Assembly: GCA_019637395.1 (NCBI GenBank)
Contig: JAHBVR010000021.1
Location: forward strand, 78,667-142,666
Source of the DNA: Vulcanimicrobiota bacterium
GTDB taxonomy: Bacteria; Vulcanimicrobiota; Xenobia; Xenobiales; JADMJV01
Length of the DNA stretch: 64,000 bases
Direction of reading: 5' to 3'
Numbering within the stretch: the stretch's first letter is position 1; the number at the start of each line of letters is the position of its first letter. The notes beneath the pieces were generated by a model. The model was not told where the DNA came from. It saw only the letters and a list, made by a program, of their open reading frames with translations, and made no database searches. Positions 62,996-64,000 of the stretch are shown here, in pieces. The position numbers and the translations under genes were made by a program.

Positions 62996-63439
62996 ATGAT
63001 GGCATTTCCTATCGGTCAGAACCAGGGGCAGTTTATCGCTCCCCAACGCACTCAAGGCAACTTCCAGCAGGCGGTGCAACGTCTCGGCCAGGCCCAGCAG
63101 CAGCCACAGTACCAGGGTCTGGCGGGTCCAAGTCAGGACGCGATGCTAAGCTTCAGTCCCGAGGCCATGGAGCAAATGGCGCAAAGTCAGTCGATGCCGC
63201 CCGGGTCGGGTCCCAGCCCCGATCAATTGGAATCGCAGATTCAGAGCGGTGACTTGCAGGGGGCGCTGAACACCATCGCTCAACTGGACGCCAATCGTCC
63301 CGGTCAGGGCACGGATCCCAACCAGGCCCTAAAAACCCAACTGAAGGAACTTCTGCAACAGGGGGACCAACAGGGCGCCGAGGAGACGCTGGAGCAAATC
63401 AAGGCCAATCGGCCGTCCGGCCCTCCACCCGGGCAATAG
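62996..63439 (+). CDS. Gln-rich protein of unknown function
   Basis: 147 residues with about one in five Gln, in runs such as QQAVQRLGQAQQQPQYQG and LKELLQQGDQQGAEETLEQI. Two copies of a [LQ]..GD.QGAL[NE]T[IL].Q[LI].ANRP unit occur near residues 83 and 118, which looks like a short TPR-like helix pair. No signal peptide. SD AGGAGG precedes the ATG, with TAGAGT at 62960. Confidence 0.65.
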   Translation: MMAFPIGQNQGQFIAPQRTQGNFQQAVQRLGQAQQQPQYQGLAGPSQDAMLSFSPEAMEQMAQSQSMPPGSGPSPDQLESQIQSGDLQGALNTIAQLDANRPGQGTDPNQALKTQLKELLQQGDQQGAEETLEQIKANRPSGPPPGQ

Positions 63440-63480
63440 GGCGAAGCGGCGCTGGCCCTGGCTCAGAAAGGACTCGAGCT

Positions 63481-63690
63481 TCCCGTGAGTCAGGGAGGAT
63501 GGAGGCCGCCGGCCTCCATCCCCAGCAGGTCTTCCGAGCTCACGGCGGCCGCCTCACTGGGGTAAAATAGCACCATCTCGAGGCGGCCGAGCTGGCTCCG
63601 CTCTATCCCCATTGGGAGAGTTTTCTGAAGATGGACCCGGATGGAACGTTCCTGACACCCGCCCTGAGCGGCTTGTTGGGAGTGGCATGA
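63481..63690 (+). pseudogene. 3' remnant of an FAD-dependent sugar-1,4-lactone oxidase gene
   Basis: Read with two compensating frameshifts the DNA gives FRAHGGR-(P)HWGK-IHHLEAAELAPLYPHW, then ESFLKMDPDGTFLTPALSGLLG and a TGA at 63688-63690. HGGRPHWGK is the conserved C-terminal motif of the D-arabinono-/L-gulono-lactone oxidase family and YPHWESFL..DPDGTFL its usual ending. A base is missing near 63551-63555 and one is extra near 63568-63570. The rest of the gene is absent. The ending overlaps the next ATG. Confidence 0.6.
63497..63521. repeat. Perfect 11-bp inverted repeat
   Basis: GGATGGAGGCC-GCC-GGCCTCCATCC with a three-base loop, 57 bases after the Gln-rich gene. It could end that transcript although no U-run follows. 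It lies within the decayed oxidase gene. Confidence 0.55.
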
Positions 63691-64000
63691 GCACCACCTG
63701 GGTTTTCCCGGGGGCATGATCCCCTTGCGCTGCACCGGAGCCGAGCCTGAAAATACGAGCTGCGATAAGCTCTCCATTCTCAACACCGGCATTCAGGAAA
63801 GCCAACTGGAACTGGTCTTCTACTACTCCGATCGGGGTCCGATTAGGCCCTACCGACTAAAAGTTCCGGCACAACGGATCTTCGCCTTTCGCATCAACGA
63901 TTTGATCGATCCGCAGGCGGTTCCTCTCAAGACCGACTACGCCCTGGTGCTGACCGCCAGCCGCCCCGTTTTTGTCCAGTTCACTCGTAAAGATATTAGT
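63687..64000 (+). CDS. Anabaena sensory rhodopsin transducer family protein, frameshifted, cut by window end
   Basis: ATG 63687 has SD GGGAG four bases upstream. In that frame MSTTWVFPG is followed by a stop at 63717. In the next frame from 63716 MIPLRCTGAEPENTSCDKLSILNTG, LELVFYYSDRGPIRPYRLKVPAQR and INDLIDPQAVPLKTDYALVL continue to the window end; this is the ASRT family. Restoring one G in the GGGGG run (63710-63714) joins both parts as WVFPGGMIP, matching the family's W....GxIP spacing. The family folds as a beta-sandwich that binds sugars or DNA. The break may be a decay, a phase-variable tract or a read error. Confidence 0.75.

Noticed and set aside
63490-63805. Two minus-strand frames over the decayed oxidase gene and the frameshifted transducer gene.
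   Set aside because: Both lie antisense to sequence with clear family similarity on plus and lack SD sites.

Overview
The window is 64 kb of GC-rich, gene-dense bacterial chromosome with no rRNA, tRNA, CRISPR array, integrase or intact transposon that I can see. An outer membrane is implied by a two-partner-secretion haemagglutinin (20934-26849), a type II secretion/type IV pilus-like set (15827-20927) and many signal-peptide proteins. Two-component systems, Ser/Thr kinases, a secreted caspase and FecR/TPR proteins point to a large-genome free-living lineage. I cannot name the phylum with confidence. The mix, and the many unrecognised secreted proteins, would suit an uncultivated lineage such as Vulcanimicrobiota (Eremiobacterota) or a neighbour; that is inference.

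Layout. 1-12.8 kb: a DUF711 gene cut by the window edge, an EVE protein, a CusRS-like two-component pair with a candidate copper-type operator, a SulP transporter, a second OmpR-type pair, a PLP decarboxylase, a membrane protein, a hybrid kinase, and an alpha-ketoglutarate permease homologue that lacks an ordinary start codon. 12.8-27.5 kb: a secretion and surface island with a 991-residue repeat protein, GspF, four pseudopilins (the last fused to an Ig-like segment and a beta-propeller), a giant TpsA adhesin and a stand-alone GspF-N-like protein. 27.5-41.3 kb: macro-domain and ADP-ribosylglycohydrolase proteins, small secreted proteins, DedA, a phosphodiesterase, a Ser/Thr kinase, a CHASE3 kinase with an Rcp-type regulator, a UPF0104 flippase-like protein and a secreted hydrolase.

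41.3-57.2 kb: aceK without aceBA, an FtsJ-like methyltransferase, a degenerate sensor kinase, a decayed Rpn nuclease gene, a diguanylate cyclase whose start codon lies in a perfect hairpin, a CHASE2-kinase operon, an EEP nuclease-like protein, a putative clan CD cysteine peptidase, katG and a split chromate transporter. 57.3-64 kb: a secreted WD40-caspase with a FecR/TPR partner, small unknown genes, a Clp-N-like protein, a Q-rich protein, the decayed 3' end of a sugar-lactone oxidase gene, and a frameshifted gene of the Anabaena sensory rhodopsin transducer family.

Recurring themes are sensing (five histidine kinases plus a degenerate one, two Ser/Thr kinases, one GGDEF), surface and secretion machinery, and caspase-like enzymes. 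Several genes share a TANNNT-N6-ATG arrangement that suggests leaderless transcription. Three proteins share an unusual extension ahead of their hydrophobic segment. Three hairpins lie against start codons.
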